DNA of 30,404 nucleotides from Sphaerosporella brunnea (Eukaryota; Ascomycota; Pezizomycetes; Pezizales; Pyronemataceae), in NCBI GenBank assembly GCA_008704415.1, contig VXIS01000446.1, forward strand, positions 1 to 30,404, read 5' to 3'. A model generated the notes under the pieces. The model was not told the origin of the DNA. It saw only the letters and a program-made list of their open reading frames with translations, and did not search any database. The position numbers and the translations under genes are program-made. Numbering within the stretch: the first letter of the stretch is position 1; each line of letters starts with the position of its first letter. Below are positions 1 through 10,157 of the stretch, in pieces.

Positions 1-1489
1 CGTGACGATTCGGCTGGGGTCTTTGGGGTCCGGCATGCGGTTAGACTGCGAGAACTTGAGCGAGCCCAAGTTGTTGATGGCCTCCTCCGACGCGAAAGAA
101 AACGGATACGTCTTGAAGCGGAACCGGTGCGTTGACAGCGGTAAACTGACAATCAAGGTCGAGAACAGATCTTTGAAGTCCTATGCAGTTGGGTCTCACA
201 TGTCAGCTTTGCCGAGCCAGACGTTGCTTCAACCTCATTAATCACACGCAACACTCAACAACCACAGCAGCAACCCACACACTAAAAAATAAAAAAACAA
301 TAAAAAACAATAATAAAAAAATAACACGTACCCGAGTGAACGGTCTGTCATCGTCCGTCATCCGGAGTAACCGGGAGCTCGTCTGGTGCATTTTGTTGGT
401 CTGTCTGGTAACAGTAGTTTCAACGGGTTCGTTTCCACGAAGCTGCGAGTTGTCCGACGAGTCGAGCAGACTCTCGGTGGAGGTGGATTTCTTCTGTTTG
501 CGGAGAGAAATGGTGTCGGGAGTAGTGGTGGTGGTGGGGCGGAAGTAGAAAGGCGCGAGCTTGCTGCGACCCGGCGGTGCTGCTGCAGTGGAAATTCGGC
601 GAGGTGAGGAAGCGACGTCTACTTTCGAGTCGGCTGCGTCGGATTCGCTGGTGCTTGGGCGGGGTGGGTGGTCGAAGAGGCTGGCGGTGCTGATGCTGTT
701 GCGATGCGGAGGGTTGGGGTTGACGGATGTACCGTTTGTCGACGCTGCAGCGAAACAAGTGAGTGCGGCAACAGAGAGGGTAGCGCGGCGTGAATGTCGA
801 CTCTTCCTGTCCGGAGCAGCGGCGGAGGACGGGGGTTTTGGATGATTTTCAGAAGGCGAGCGTGTTGTTGCACAACGTGGCGACTGGCGGGGGGGTGCCT
901 GGGCAGTTAAGGTGTTGCTCGGAGGGGTGGTGGAGGAGGAGGAGGTGGTGGTGGTTGTTTGGGTGGTGTCGGTAGCGGCAGCAGTGACGTTTGAGGCAAG
1001 ATGAGGAGGAGCAGCAGCAGCAGCAGCAGCAGGAGGGGGAGCGGCGGCGGGAAGGGGAGTAAAAGAGGCAAACGCGGGAACGTGGATGTGGATGGAGTTA
1101 GAACGGATGCGGTGGTGGTGGTGGTGGTGGTGGTGGTGGTGGTTGTGGTGGTGGGTCTGGATATGGCTGCTACGACTGCTGCTGGGTGTATGGGTCTGGG
1201 GTGTGCGGTGGTGCCCAGGGATCTCGCCGAGGAGGTAGCGGTGGTAATCGTCGTCTGCCTCGTGGTTCGGATCCAGGCGCTGGTGGGACCCGATTTTTGC
1301 TTTTGTCTTTCTGCCGCTGGGTGGCGGCAGATGGGGGAGGGGATTGGGCAGACATCGAGCGTTTTCCTTCTCCGCTACCACGCCGTCGACGCTGCGGTTG
1401 CTGCTCGTGGTGGTGGTGCTGGTGGGTATGCGGAGGGCTTTGCTTCTCCGTTTGGAGGAAAGTCCGGGACGCAGGCTGAGATCGCTCAT
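1..1489 (-). CDS. Truncated mirror copy of the FlbA-type RGS gene (5' part only)
   Basis: This is the reverse complement of the start of the complete gene at 3322. The start codon mirrors to 1489, exon 1 to 1489-332, the intron to 331-181, and exon 2 to 180-1, where the window ends. It encodes the low-complexity N-terminus with the same His10 run and the first residues of the conserved block that begins with DFKDLF. The second DEP domain and the RGS domain are absent. No difference from the complete copy was seen. It is probably not a real second gene but part of a fold-back duplication. If the palindrome is genuine, it would be a head-to-head paralogue continuing outside the window. Confidence 0.8.
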
Positions 1490-2084
1490 CAACGCAACGT
1501 CAACGGAACCGGCAGCCAAAGCGACGAACGCAACCGACGAAACACCAGCGCGCGGAAGGGAAAGGCTTCTTTCTGGATGGCTGGCGGGCGAAAATTGGGA
1601 ATTGGGGGGGAATTATTGTAAGGGGGCCCGGGGGGGGGGAGGGGTCGTTGGCGTGGAGCAGTAGGCTGGCTGGCTGGGTTGTGGCTGGCACAGAGGTTAT
1701 GTCCGTCAACCCCAAGCCGAAGGCAGAGAAGCAGCAGTTTGCACTTATTTCCAACCAGCCTGCCGTTGCGGCGTGGTTGCTATGTGATGTGATGCGATAG
1801 CCAGCGACAACCATCAACCTGTCGCTCCAGGAGTGCAGCAGGCTGGGGTTGTGCGGCGACAGAGTGGATCTCAGGATATCTCGGGAGGACGCGGGCGTGC
1901 GTGGTAACTGCGCAGAAACCAACCAGGTTGCAGGCAGGCTGTTGCTGCGAATTCCGCATCCCGCCCACAACAAGTCACAGCACGTACCACCGCAGTCCTT
2001 CCCCTCGCGAAAGAAGCAACAGCACGCAATCGATTTGACGGACAAACAACCCGGGCAGCTGCGGCGCAGCGCGAGAGCGGAGTC

Positions 2085-2116
<32 letters not shown>

Positions 2117-2395
2117 AGCGTTTGTCTCGGGGTCGCGGGTGCCGATCAAATCCCCGAACGAGCGCAGTGGCTTTCCCTTCGATGTGGGCGGGGGCTGCTG
2201 CTGCTGCTCAACTCCAAACAGGAGCAAGCGTGTGCGACTCGAGCGGAAGCAGCGAACGCCTTGAAACGGGTTAAAAGGGGGAGCGGAGCAGAAAGAGAGT
2301 TATGAGCGCATGCGTCGCGCTAGGTCAGCAGCGCAGAGTAGATGGAGCGCAGATTGAGCTGGCCGAGGAGGATGCAAATTTAACCTGCTGCCTTC
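1..2395. repeat. Left arm of palindrome 1 (inverted copy of 2416-4810)
   Basis: Position i pairs with position 4811-i. Base 1 pairs with base 4810, and base 2395 with base 2416. All the translated segments I compared between the arms are identical, so the arms look essentially 100% identical. The arm is cut by the window start, so its true length is unknown. It contains only mirrored material: the upstream region, exon 1 and part of exon 2 of the RGS gene. Confidence 0.97.
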
Positions 2396-2415
2396 TTTCT
2401 GCTCTCGTTCGGATC
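2396..2415. other. 20-nt spacer at the centre of palindrome 1
   Basis: Non-palindromic sequence between the arms. The left arm ends in CTGCCTTC and the right arm starts with GAAGGCAG. The spacer does not resemble any adapter I can identify with certainty. The junction lies about 900 bp upstream of the RGS start codon. Confidence 0.95.
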
Positions 2416-2694
2416 GAAGGCAGCAGGTTAAATTTGCATCCTCCTCGGCCAGCTCAATCTGCGCTCCATCTACTCTGCGCTGCTGACCTAGCGCGACGCA
2501 TGCGCTCATAACTCTCTTTCTGCTCCGCTCCCCCTTTTAACCCGTTTCAAGGCGTTCGCTGCTTCCGCTCGAGTCGCACACGCTTGCTCCTGTTTGGAGT
2601 TGAGCAGCAGCAGCAGCCCCCGCCCACATCGAAGGGAAAGCCACTGCGCTCGTTCGGGGATTTGATCGGCACCCGCGACCCCGAGACAAACGCT

Positions 2695-2726
<32 letters not shown>

Positions 2727-3321
2727 GACTCCGCTCTCGCGCTGCGCCGCAGCTGCCCGGGTTGTTTGTCCGTCAAATCGATTGCGTGCTGTTGCTTCTT
2801 TCGCGAGGGGAAGGACTGCGGTGGTACGTGCTGTGACTTGTTGTGGGCGGGATGCGGAATTCGCAGCAACAGCCTGCCTGCAACCTGGTTGGTTTCTGCG
2901 CAGTTACCACGCACGCCCGCGTCCTCCCGAGATATCCTGAGATCCACTCTGTCGCCGCACAACCCCAGCCTGCTGCACTCCTGGAGCGACAGGTTGATGG
3001 TTGTCGCTGGCTATCGCATCACATCACATAGCAACCACGCCGCAACGGCAGGCTGGTTGGAAATAAGTGCAAACTGCTGCTTCTCTGCCTTCGGCTTGGG
3101 GTTGACGGACATAACCTCTGTGCCAGCCACAACCCAGCCAGCCAGCCTACTGCTCCACGCCAACGACCCCTCCCCCCCCCCGGGCCCCCTTACAATAATT
3201 CCCCCCCAATTCCCAATTTTCGCCCGCCAGCCATCCAGAAAGAAGCCTTTCCCTTCCGCGCGCTGGTGTTTCGTCGGTTGCGTTCGTCGCTTTGGCTGCC
3301 GGTTCCGTTGACGTTGCGTTG
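2416..3321 (+). promoter_or_regulatory. Upstream region / probable 5' leader of the RGS gene
   Basis: About 0.9 kb between the palindrome centre and the chosen ATG. It contains a CTGG tetranucleotide run (about 2692-2719), homopolymer C and G runs near 3172-3190, and several ATGs with short frames that could act as upstream ORFs, but no recognisable protein. A long leader with upstream ORFs is common in fungal developmental regulators (general knowledge). No TATA box stands out. The promoter may extend past the palindrome junction and so be lost here. Confidence 0.4.
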
Positions 3322-6298
3322 ATGAGCGATCTCAGCCTGCGTCCCGGACTTTCCTCCAAACGGAGAAGCAAAGCCCTCCGCATACCCACCAGCACCACCA
3401 CCACGAGCAGCAACCGCAGCGTCGACGGCGTGGTAGCGGAGAAGGAAAACGCTCGATGTCTGCCCAATCCCCTCCCCCATCTGCCGCCACCCAGCGGCAG
3501 AAAGACAAAAGCAAAAATCGGGTCCCACCAGCGCCTGGATCCGAACCACGAGGCAGACGACGATTACCACCGCTACCTCCTCGGCGAGATCCCTGGGCAC
3601 CACCGCACACCCCAGACCCATACACCCAGCAGCAGTCGTAGCAGCCATATCCAGACCCACCACCACAACCACCACCACCACCACCACCACCACCACCACC
3701 GCATCCGTTCTAACTCCATCCACATCCACGTTCCCGCGTTTGCCTCTTTTACTCCCCTTCCCGCCGCCGCTCCCCCTCCTGCTGCTGCTGCTGCTGCTGC
3801 TCCTCCTCATCTTGCCTCAAACGTCACTGCTGCCGCTACCGACACCACCCAAACAACCACCACCACCTCCTCCTCCTCCACCACCCCTCCGAGCAACACC
3901 TTAACTGCCCAGGCACCCCCCCGCCAGTCGCCACGTTGTGCAACAACACGCTCGCCTTCTGAAAATCATCCAAAACCCCCGTCCTCCGCCGCTGCTCCGG
4001 ACAGGAAGAGTCGACATTCACGCCGCGCTACCCTCTCTGTTGCCGCACTCACTTGTTTCGCTGCAGCGTCGACAAACGGTACATCCGTCAACCCCAACCC
4101 TCCGCATCGCAACAGCATCAGCACCGCCAGCCTCTTCGACCACCCACCCCGCCCAAGCACCAGCGAATCCGACGCAGCCGACTCGAAAGTAGACGTCGCT
4201 TCCTCACCTCGCCGAATTTCCACTGCAGCAGCACCGCCGGGTCGCAGCAAGCTCGCGCCTTTCTACTTCCGCCCCACCACCACCACTACTCCCGACACCA
4301 TTTCTCTCCGCAAACAGAAGAAATCCACCTCCACCGAGAGTCTGCTCGACTCGTCGGACAACTCGCAGCTTCGTGGAAACGAACCCGTTGAAACTACTGT
4401 TACCAGACAGACCAACAAAATGCACCAGACGAGCTCCCGGTTACTCCGGATGACGGACGATGACAGACCGTTCACTCGGGTACGTGTTATTTTTTTATTA
4501 TTGTTTTTTATTGTTTTTTTATTTTTTAGTGTGTGGGTTGCTGCTGTGGTTGTTGAGTGTTGCGTGTGATTAATGAGGTTGAAGCAACGTCTGGCTCGGC
4601 AAAGCTGACATGTGAGACCCAACTGCATAGGACTTCAAAGATCTGTTCTCGACCTTGATTGTCAGTTTACCGCTGTCAACGCACCGGTTCCGCTTCAAGA
4701 CGTATCCGTTTTCTTTCGCGTCGGAGGAGGCCATCAACAACTTGGGCTCGCTCAAGTTCTCGCAGTCTAACCGCATGCCGGACCCCAAAGACCCCAGCCG
4801 AATCGTCACGACCACCACGACCACCACCTTTTCGATGGCGAAGGAGATGGCCCGGTCGGTGTGCCAGCGGTTCATGGATGCCAGATTCATCGAATTGGCC
4901 GATGGAAAGAGCATGCCAGTGTTCCCCCTCAAGGGTTGCTTGTGGCAATTGACTCCGAAGGGAATCCACATCCTGGAGCGGTTCTGCCAGAGGAATGGAA
5001 TCCAGCAGGAGCACGTGTTGAAGCTGCTGAATTCGCCCTACAACACGATGCGTTTGGTCATCTTGGAACGGGACCCCAAGACAGACAAGCTCTCGCAGGA
5101 CAAGTTCACTACCGAGGTCCTCTTCCGTCGCTTCGTCGGCACGACGCCCAACGTCAAGGCCAGCACATCGATCTCGGACAATGACTCCGTGTCGGATTAC
5201 CAGGATGGCGTGACGGGAGTTAAGTTGGCGGATAGCCGAAAGATTTACGACAAGGTCATCAAAATGTCATTCACCGGCAAATGTGCCGTGGACTGGCTTC
5301 TCGACTGCTGCACTACCGTGGAACGTGCGGAGACCTACGAAGTCTGCACGATGTTTGTGCAGCACGGATTGATCCAATCAGTGCTGGAAGACAGGGTTTA
5401 CATTCAGCAGAACCCGGCGGGAAAGGATTTCCAACCCACAAAGAATGCCGTGTACATTATCACCGACAAAGGAAAACGAGTAGCTGGTTGGCTTGAGGCG
5501 GAGAGAGTGAGCCTAGGTGAACGCAGCACCGACGGAACCATAAATAGCACGGCCCGCTCCAATTCTGCAGTTCGAAACCATTCACCGCGAGGTGAGCTAC
5601 CTTTCTTTGTTTCAGGCAATGCATGTGGCTAACGGCTAAAATAGGACACACGGATCAGCGGGAGACCAACACAACCCGCCTTCAGGCTATCTTGAATGAC
5701 CCTGCGCTGAGATTACTCTACCGTGAATTTCTCCGTGAAACCGTCTGCGAGGAGAACCTCACTTTTTACCTGGATGTTACCGCGTTCAACGAGAATTTCA
5801 ATTCTCTCGATCTGTCAAAGCCTGATGCGGTTAGGGAGACATTGGCTGCCGCTTACGGTAAGTTGCGCCGTCATCTCGGCTCCTTATTCGAGTCAGCCTG
5901 TGCAAATTTGATGCTAATCTGACATGTTTCAGGCCTCTACAACGCCTTCCTTGCCCCCGGCTCTCCCTGCGAATTGAACATTGACCACCCTCTTCGCCAG
6001 GACATGGCGTCTCGCATGACCCGCGCAGTTGCGAGGGACGATACTTCAATGTACACTTCGCTGAAGGAGGTTGCTGCTTTGTTTGACCGTGCTCAGTCAC
6101 AGGTATTCAAGCTGATGGCAGGAGTAAGTTATCCATCGTCAGATTACCTCGTGTGCTCCCTATTGACAACCGCAGGACTCCGTGCCGAAATTCATTCGTA
6201 CGCAAAAATACATCGAGGTTGCGGGAGACATCCTAGACGACGAGCGACTCGCAAGCGGAGGCAGTATGCACCGCAGCGCGAGTCGAGGTGCCCGATGA
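3322..6298 (+). CDS. flbA: FlbA/Sst2-type regulator of G-protein signalling (DEP + RGS)
   Basis: A GTPase-activating protein that should shut off a heterotrimeric Galpha; in Aspergillus, FlbA ends FadA growth signalling so that conidiation can start (family knowledge). Five exons join in frame: 3322-4479, 4631-5591, 5645-5857, 5933-6123, 6176-6298, giving 881 aa. Residues 1-386 are low complexity, with His10, Ala, Thr and Ser/Pro runs. Residues ~387-500 hold the family block (SEEAINNLGSLKFSQSN, then MPDPKDPSRIV, a Thr run and FSMAKEMARSVCQRF). Residues ~590-675 form a DEP domain (GKCAVDWLLD). Residues ~708-865 form the RGS domain (LYREFLRETVCEENLTFYLDV). The introns have canonical ends and branch sites. 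The protein is longer than Aspergillus FlbA (about 720 aa) because of the N-terminus. The first ATG of the open frame was used; an upstream intron or exon is possible. An identical truncated mirror copy lies at 1-1489. Confidence 0.93.
3658..3699 (+). repeat. CAC microsatellite encoding HHHN-His10
   Basis: A run of CAC codons at residues 113-126 of the RGS protein: three His, one Asn, then ten His. It sits in the variable N-terminus, outside any domain, and is followed at 3763-3801 by Ala-rich GCC/GCT codons. It is probably length-variable between strains. The mirror copy lies at 1112-1153. Confidence 0.9.
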
Positions 6299-7663
6299 TA
6301 CCACAACGGAAGCGAGGGCCGATAGCATCGCTGCCTGGACGTCTTGCAATGTGATATATGGACTTACTGTGAGATCTATAGATGAGTGAGGTGTTATTGT
6401 CATTTGCTTGCTTTTTCCTCTTCTTTTTTTACTTTGTTTGGGGTTCTCGAGATTCATTGGGAAAAGAAATCATTGGTTAAAACGGCATGATTAGTTACTT
6501 GTTCTTCTGGGGATGGCGGTTACATGTATCGGATGGCCTTAATGGGTGTTTGCTGTTGTTTCGAAGAGTCCTTTTCTTTGTATGCTGCATGCGAGTTCTG
6601 GTATGGGTTTGCTTTGTCTGTTCTGTACTTGCTTTTTTCCTTTGTTTCCGACATCATGGCCACGGCTGGGTTGATCGCATCGTCGGTTCTCTGTTTCTGG
6701 ATACCCGGATGATGGCGGGCCTTGTGTGCGCGGTGTGCGTGTCGGTTAGGTTACTTCTTCTGCCGTGTTCTTTTACTTCTTTTATTCTTTTTTTTTTTTT
6801 TCCTTCTCTACTCCGGGTTTCTCATCTAGTTTTTTTTGAGCTGAAACTGTACGGAGTTCTTGCATTTTGGGTATTCACTTGTATTCCCCTTTTCTCGATC
6901 CATGGGTTTTACTTTTCCCTTTTCCCTTTTGCCTTTGCCACGTGTTGTCAAGCTTCGCCGAGTGTTTTATGACTGCATGGCTTTTCTCCGTTGAGTGCTA
7001 AATATATTACCAATGCGTCGTCCGATGAGCGTTTTGCGCGTGCGGTTCGGAGCGGAGCGGTTGGGAGAGAGCGTTGCCGACCGAATTACCAAGCATGAGC
7101 ACGATGCCGGCCGTCACCACCGCCATCAACCATCCACCACGCATGTCCATGTCGATATCGATATCACGCAAGGGGGCGGTTGTTTCGCGTAGATGGAAGA
7201 AAGAGGGAGAGAGACACTACACGCCCATGAAAAAAAAACAAATGATCCGGACAGGCTGCTGTTACCCGGCCCTCACCCCACCGAAAACACAATAAAAATA
7301 AAAAGGCCGCGCACGCGCACGCAAGCGGTGTACAAAAAAAATACATTTATAGTTCCACCACCGCTTGAGAATAGAGTGACAATTGAAAGCTTGAAAGCTA
7401 GAGAGTGTCGAAATTCTGTAAAAAAAAAAATATATACGAAAAAAAAACGGGAAATCTATAAACAGTTGACATAAATGAAAAAAATGGAGGGGAAGAAAGG
7501 GGGACTTTGGATACCGCTTGGCATTGAATTGGGTTTTACAGAAACACATGTTTTGGACAGGATAAAGGGGTTTGCTTGTCTCTTGAAAGCCACGATGAGG
7601 AGTTGGGAAAATCGTTTCGATGGGGTTGGAATCAGGTGAAGTAGGCTCGGCTTCAAGAGACCC
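6299..7663. other. Gene-free stretch, probable RGS 3' UTR plus intergenic DNA
   Basis: The first ~650 bp are T-rich on the plus strand. A T-rich open frame (6487-6972) translates to a Phe/Leu/Val/Cys-rich string with no domain and is best explained by composition. From about 7200 the sequence turns A-rich with runs of 7-10 A. No RNA gene, promoter or conserved coding stretch was recognised. Confidence 0.6.
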
Positions 7664-7793
7664 CTCCAGATTTGGTTAGCGGCATAGAATCGCCTTGTAG
7701 GGAATTTACTGTCTCTATAAAAACCCTCCTTGGTAAGCTAAAACATTTCCGTATCAGGCAATTCTGTGCTGCTCTAACCAAATATTGGGGGGG
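7664..7793. mobile_element. Small inverted-repeat element (MITE-like, ~130 bp)
   Basis: The left end reads TTTGGTTAGCGGCATAGAAT, then cGCCTTGTAGGGAA. The reverse complement of the right end reads TTTGGTTAGAGCAGCACAGA, then ATTGCCTGATACGGAA. These form ~40-bp imperfect terminal inverted repeats with small indels, enclosing a short core. The right end runs into an 11-G tract (7787-7797). No target-site duplication is clear. A related single end is at 19873. Confidence 0.6.
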
Positions 7794-7960
7794 GGGGCGG
7801 GGGCGGGTCTCTGATATCAAAGTCAATACGCAATCGAGGCTCCCCCGAGTACTCCCATCCGCTTCGACGTCGTCGACGCCGCGGATAAGTTTGAACCTGA
7901 GTATTGGGTGGAAGTTGTCGATGTGTTTACTTGTTTGTTTGTTTTAATCATGTTGTATTC

Positions 7961-8041
7961 GGCCGCTTGCGGCCATGACATATGTAGAAAGAAGAGACTA
8001 TGCTACCCCTTCGGCGGAGCCGACTACTGAGGCCTGCGGCC
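7961..8041. repeat. Cluster of three short GC-rich hairpins
   Basis: Three perfect short palindromes with 2-3-nt loops lie within 81 bp in AT-rich flanks: GGCCGC-TT-GCGGCC (7961-7974), TCGGC-GGA-GCCGA (8011-8023) and GGCC-TGC-GGCC (8031-8041). This resembles the GC clusters of fungal mitochondrial genomes, so a nuclear copy of mitochondrial DNA is one possibility. It could also be a decayed repeat. No gene was recognised here. Confidence 0.45.
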
Positions 8042-8315
8042 CTTCTAAGGAAAAAGACCAAGGAAATCGCACCATGTAATATAATCGCACCAAGGAAATA
8101 TATAAATTCGTGATATGTCATGAGCAAAGAGGTCTCAACACAGGATGCCTTTGTCAGGCCATGCCCCCAACCTTGGTAGTACTTAGGAAATCCATAACAG
8201 CCGCCGTGCACCTGTGTTTACTACCTACCGGCCAGGAATGGCAGTCCAGGCGCTGTAAGCGGAGCAATCCCGTCGAGCTGTTCAGAGAAGTCAAGGGCTT
8301 CTGTAGTGCAGGCAC

Positions 8316-8831
8316 TTGTACGCCTGGTCGCGGTTGGTGGAGATGGACGACCACAACCAAAGCCGTCGTCGGAACGCGGAGCAAAACAAACATCAAGCTC
8401 CCAATGCTGATGCGCTGGACAATTTGGTGCCCTTGCGTGCTGGCTTTTGGAAATCGCTGATATGGATTGTGGAAAGCTTGGACCGGCGGAAACAAGCATG
8501 GCCAGCTGCCAACACCTTGGAGGTTATAATGTCTGTACAGAGAGCTCAGACCCGAGTCCTCTTTCGTCATGGCTTTCAGAAAAGACCCACTAAGCTGGGA
8601 TCCGCAATGCCTGAGCTAGCTGTATCACACCTACACCAGCAATGGGCGGAGCGAGCAAACGAACCCTACGTCTACGACAAGCTGGTGCCATTGGCGGCGC
8701 TCGTCTCAACCGTGGCGAATCTCTCGGCGCAGCCTGACTTTAAAGGTCAGCGCAGTCGGATTGAGGAGGTTGTCGAGGATGCGGGACACCTGGTAATGTT
8801 CTATCCTAAGTTCCACTGCGAACTTAACTAG
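8316..8831 (+). pseudogene. Relic of a fungal DDE-superfamily transposase (C-terminal part)
   Basis: A 171-codon frame ends with residues LSAQPDFKGQRSRIEEVVED, then AGHLVMFYPKFHCELN, then TAG. The QPDF-x2-Q and FYPKFHCELN strings are the signature of a common fungal transposase family, where CELN is normally followed by an IE-x-FW motif carrying the last catalytic acid (from memory of the family). Here a stop follows CELN directly, the IExFW segment is missing, and I see no upstream catalytic aspartates. The N-terminal two thirds of the frame is unfamiliar. The same frame reopens after the stop to 9110 with an unrelated-looking sequence. A 5' donor (GTAATG, 8793) could instead start a 49-bp intron to 8841, but the match to the transposase motif argues against that. 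Probably non-functional. Confidence 0.65.
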
Positions 8832-9473
8832 CGAAAACTAGGTCTATATCTGCCTGCACCATATGTCGGCTGGGATGGTGACCAGGTCGCTGGGAGTGTT
8901 AAGCGCTGGGGAACTGGTGCGGATGTCCTCCAGGTGGAACGTGGCAGGAGATTTCGGGATAGGGAGCTGTGTGAGAAGTTTTGGGAGGTGGTGGAAGGCG
9001 AAGAGATGAGGGAGGTAGGCTGCTTTGCTGTGTTAAGGTACTACTCTACTTTGTGCGGTTGTTTTTTTTTGTTTTTCTTTTTTGTGGCGGTGGAAATATG
9101 GCTTTTTTAACCACCCAATCGCGGTAGCAAAATGCTTGGGCGTGCGCTGCGGCGTTTTCTTCCCTTTTTTTTGTTAATAGAGGCATAATTTATGGTGTCT
9201 AAAATGGACTGCCGAGTGCTGCACTGTGACTGTGCACGTGGAGCTTATCTATGCATTCTGACGAAGGTGAGCTTGGCCGTTGGTGCCAATGTCGAGTGGA
9301 AACACTGGACCACACCGGGCTGCAATTGATGGGGTGTTGAGTTCACCATCACGAAATATGGTGCAGAGCAGCCAGAAATCACAACAGAACAAGACACATC
9401 TCTAATTCAGCAGGGTGACCAAGACTAGCAATAAACGATGCTGTACAGATCTAGCCCATTTTTTCCTCCCCTC
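8832..9473. other. Intergenic; open frame of unknown nature, then AT-rich 3' flank of the complex I gene
   Basis: From 8832 to 9110 the frame of the transposase relic stays open after its stop. It reads KLGLYLPAPYVGWDGDQVAG, then SVKRWGTGADVLQVERGRRF, RDRELCEKFWEVVEGEEMRE and onward. This looks protein-like, but I cannot assign it, and no ATG or acceptor clearly starts it. From 9060 there are T-runs and nothing recognisable. Confidence 0.35.
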
Positions 9474-10157
9474 CTAATTCGACGGAACCCTCTCGTACGC
9501 AACCCATTGACCCTCCTCCGGCACCTCCGCAAGCGGTTCCCAGACTCTATCCTCCAGCATAGCCTTCGCGCACTCGAGCTCGGCCCATCCCTCGTCAATG
9601 ATCTCCTCAATCAAGCCCTCGCCGACACCCTCCTCGATAGTCTCGACCTGCTCGGCGGTGAGCTGGGGCTCAAGCTCCGGGACCTCCTCGGCCTTGGCCA
9701 TCTCGGCGAGCTGGCTCTCCTGGGCGGGGGCGGGGGAGGAAGCACCAGCAGCAGCAGCACGCAGGATCGGGCCCCACCGCTTCATCTCGTTGCGGGCGTA
9801 GAGCTTGTTTCCCTCGTGACTAGTGCTGGCCTCGAGGTTGGCCAGGATGGCGCACATGAACTTTGCGACGTCGCGCAGCTCCGGGTGCTCCGGCTCGCCC
9901 GCCTGCTTGCGCGCCGCCGCGTACGCCTCGAAGCCCGGCGGCTTGATCGACTCGACCGTGTTCAGGCGCGCTTTCGTCAGGTTCTCGGTCGACTGCCGGT
10001 ACACGCTGTGCGCTGGCAGCTCCTGCAGCAGCTGCAGCGTGTGCTTGTAGAGCGCGATCAGCGTGGGCCGCGGGTGCGGGTGCGTCAGCACGCCCGTGAT
10101 GCCGGTCGGCGTGAAGGGTGGCAGGCGCGCGGTCAGGAGACGAGTGCTGGGACGCAT
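9474..10157 (-). CDS. NADH:ubiquinone oxidoreductase NDUFA5/B13-type subunit (29.9 kDa in Neurospora)
   Basis: An accessory subunit of respiratory complex I, on the matrix arm of the inner mitochondrial membrane. It is intronless, 227 aa. The N-terminus MRPSTRLLTARLPPFTPTGI is basic and lacks acids, as expected for matrix import. The family core follows: TGITGVLTHPHPRPTLIALY, then KHTLQLLQELPAHSVYRQST. The C-terminal signature is ELECAKAMLEDRVWEPLAEV, then PEEGQWVAYERVP, matching the WEPL-x5-xxQW pattern of NDUFA5. Fungal members are longer than the ~115-aa mammalian B13, as here, through an Ala/Pro/Glu-rich middle insert (~residues 125-165). The ATG is the first in frame. The gene is divergent from the DHODH gene, and both products are mitochondrial inner-membrane proteins of the quinone pool. 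Confidence 0.92.
   Translation of the reverse strand: MRPSTRLLTARLPPFTPTGITGVLTHPHPRPTLIALYKHTLQLLQELPAHSVYRQSTENLTKARLNTVESIKPPGFEAYAAARKQAGEPEHPELRDVAKFMCAILANLEASTSHEGNKLYARNEMKRWGPILRAAAAGASSPAPAQESQLAEMAKAEEVPELEPQLTAEQVETIEEGVGEGLIEEIIDEGWAELECAKAMLEDRVWEPLAEVPEEGQWVAYERVPSN

Larger units (their letters stand above)
2416..4810. repeat. Right arm of palindrome 1
   Basis: Inverted copy of 1-2395. Unlike the left arm, it runs on without interruption into the rest of a complete RGS gene. It is therefore the arm more likely to reflect the native locus. Confidence 0.97.

Noticed and set aside
1500..2045. Open frames of up to 181-206 codons on both strands around 1000-2045 and their mirrors at 2766-3810
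   Set aside because: They overlap the RGS leader or exon 1 in other frames and consist of simple-repeat translations (poly-Val, poly-Ser, Gly runs). They appear twice only because of the palindrome.
2302..2511. Frame crossing the centre of palindrome 1 that reads almost the same on both strands
   Set aside because: A direct consequence of the inverted repeat, not a gene.
6487..6972. 161-codon open frame after the RGS gene, very hydrophobic
   Set aside because: The sequence is T-rich, so the Phe/Leu/Val/Cys content follows from composition. No domain, no start context, and it lies in the probable 3' UTR.
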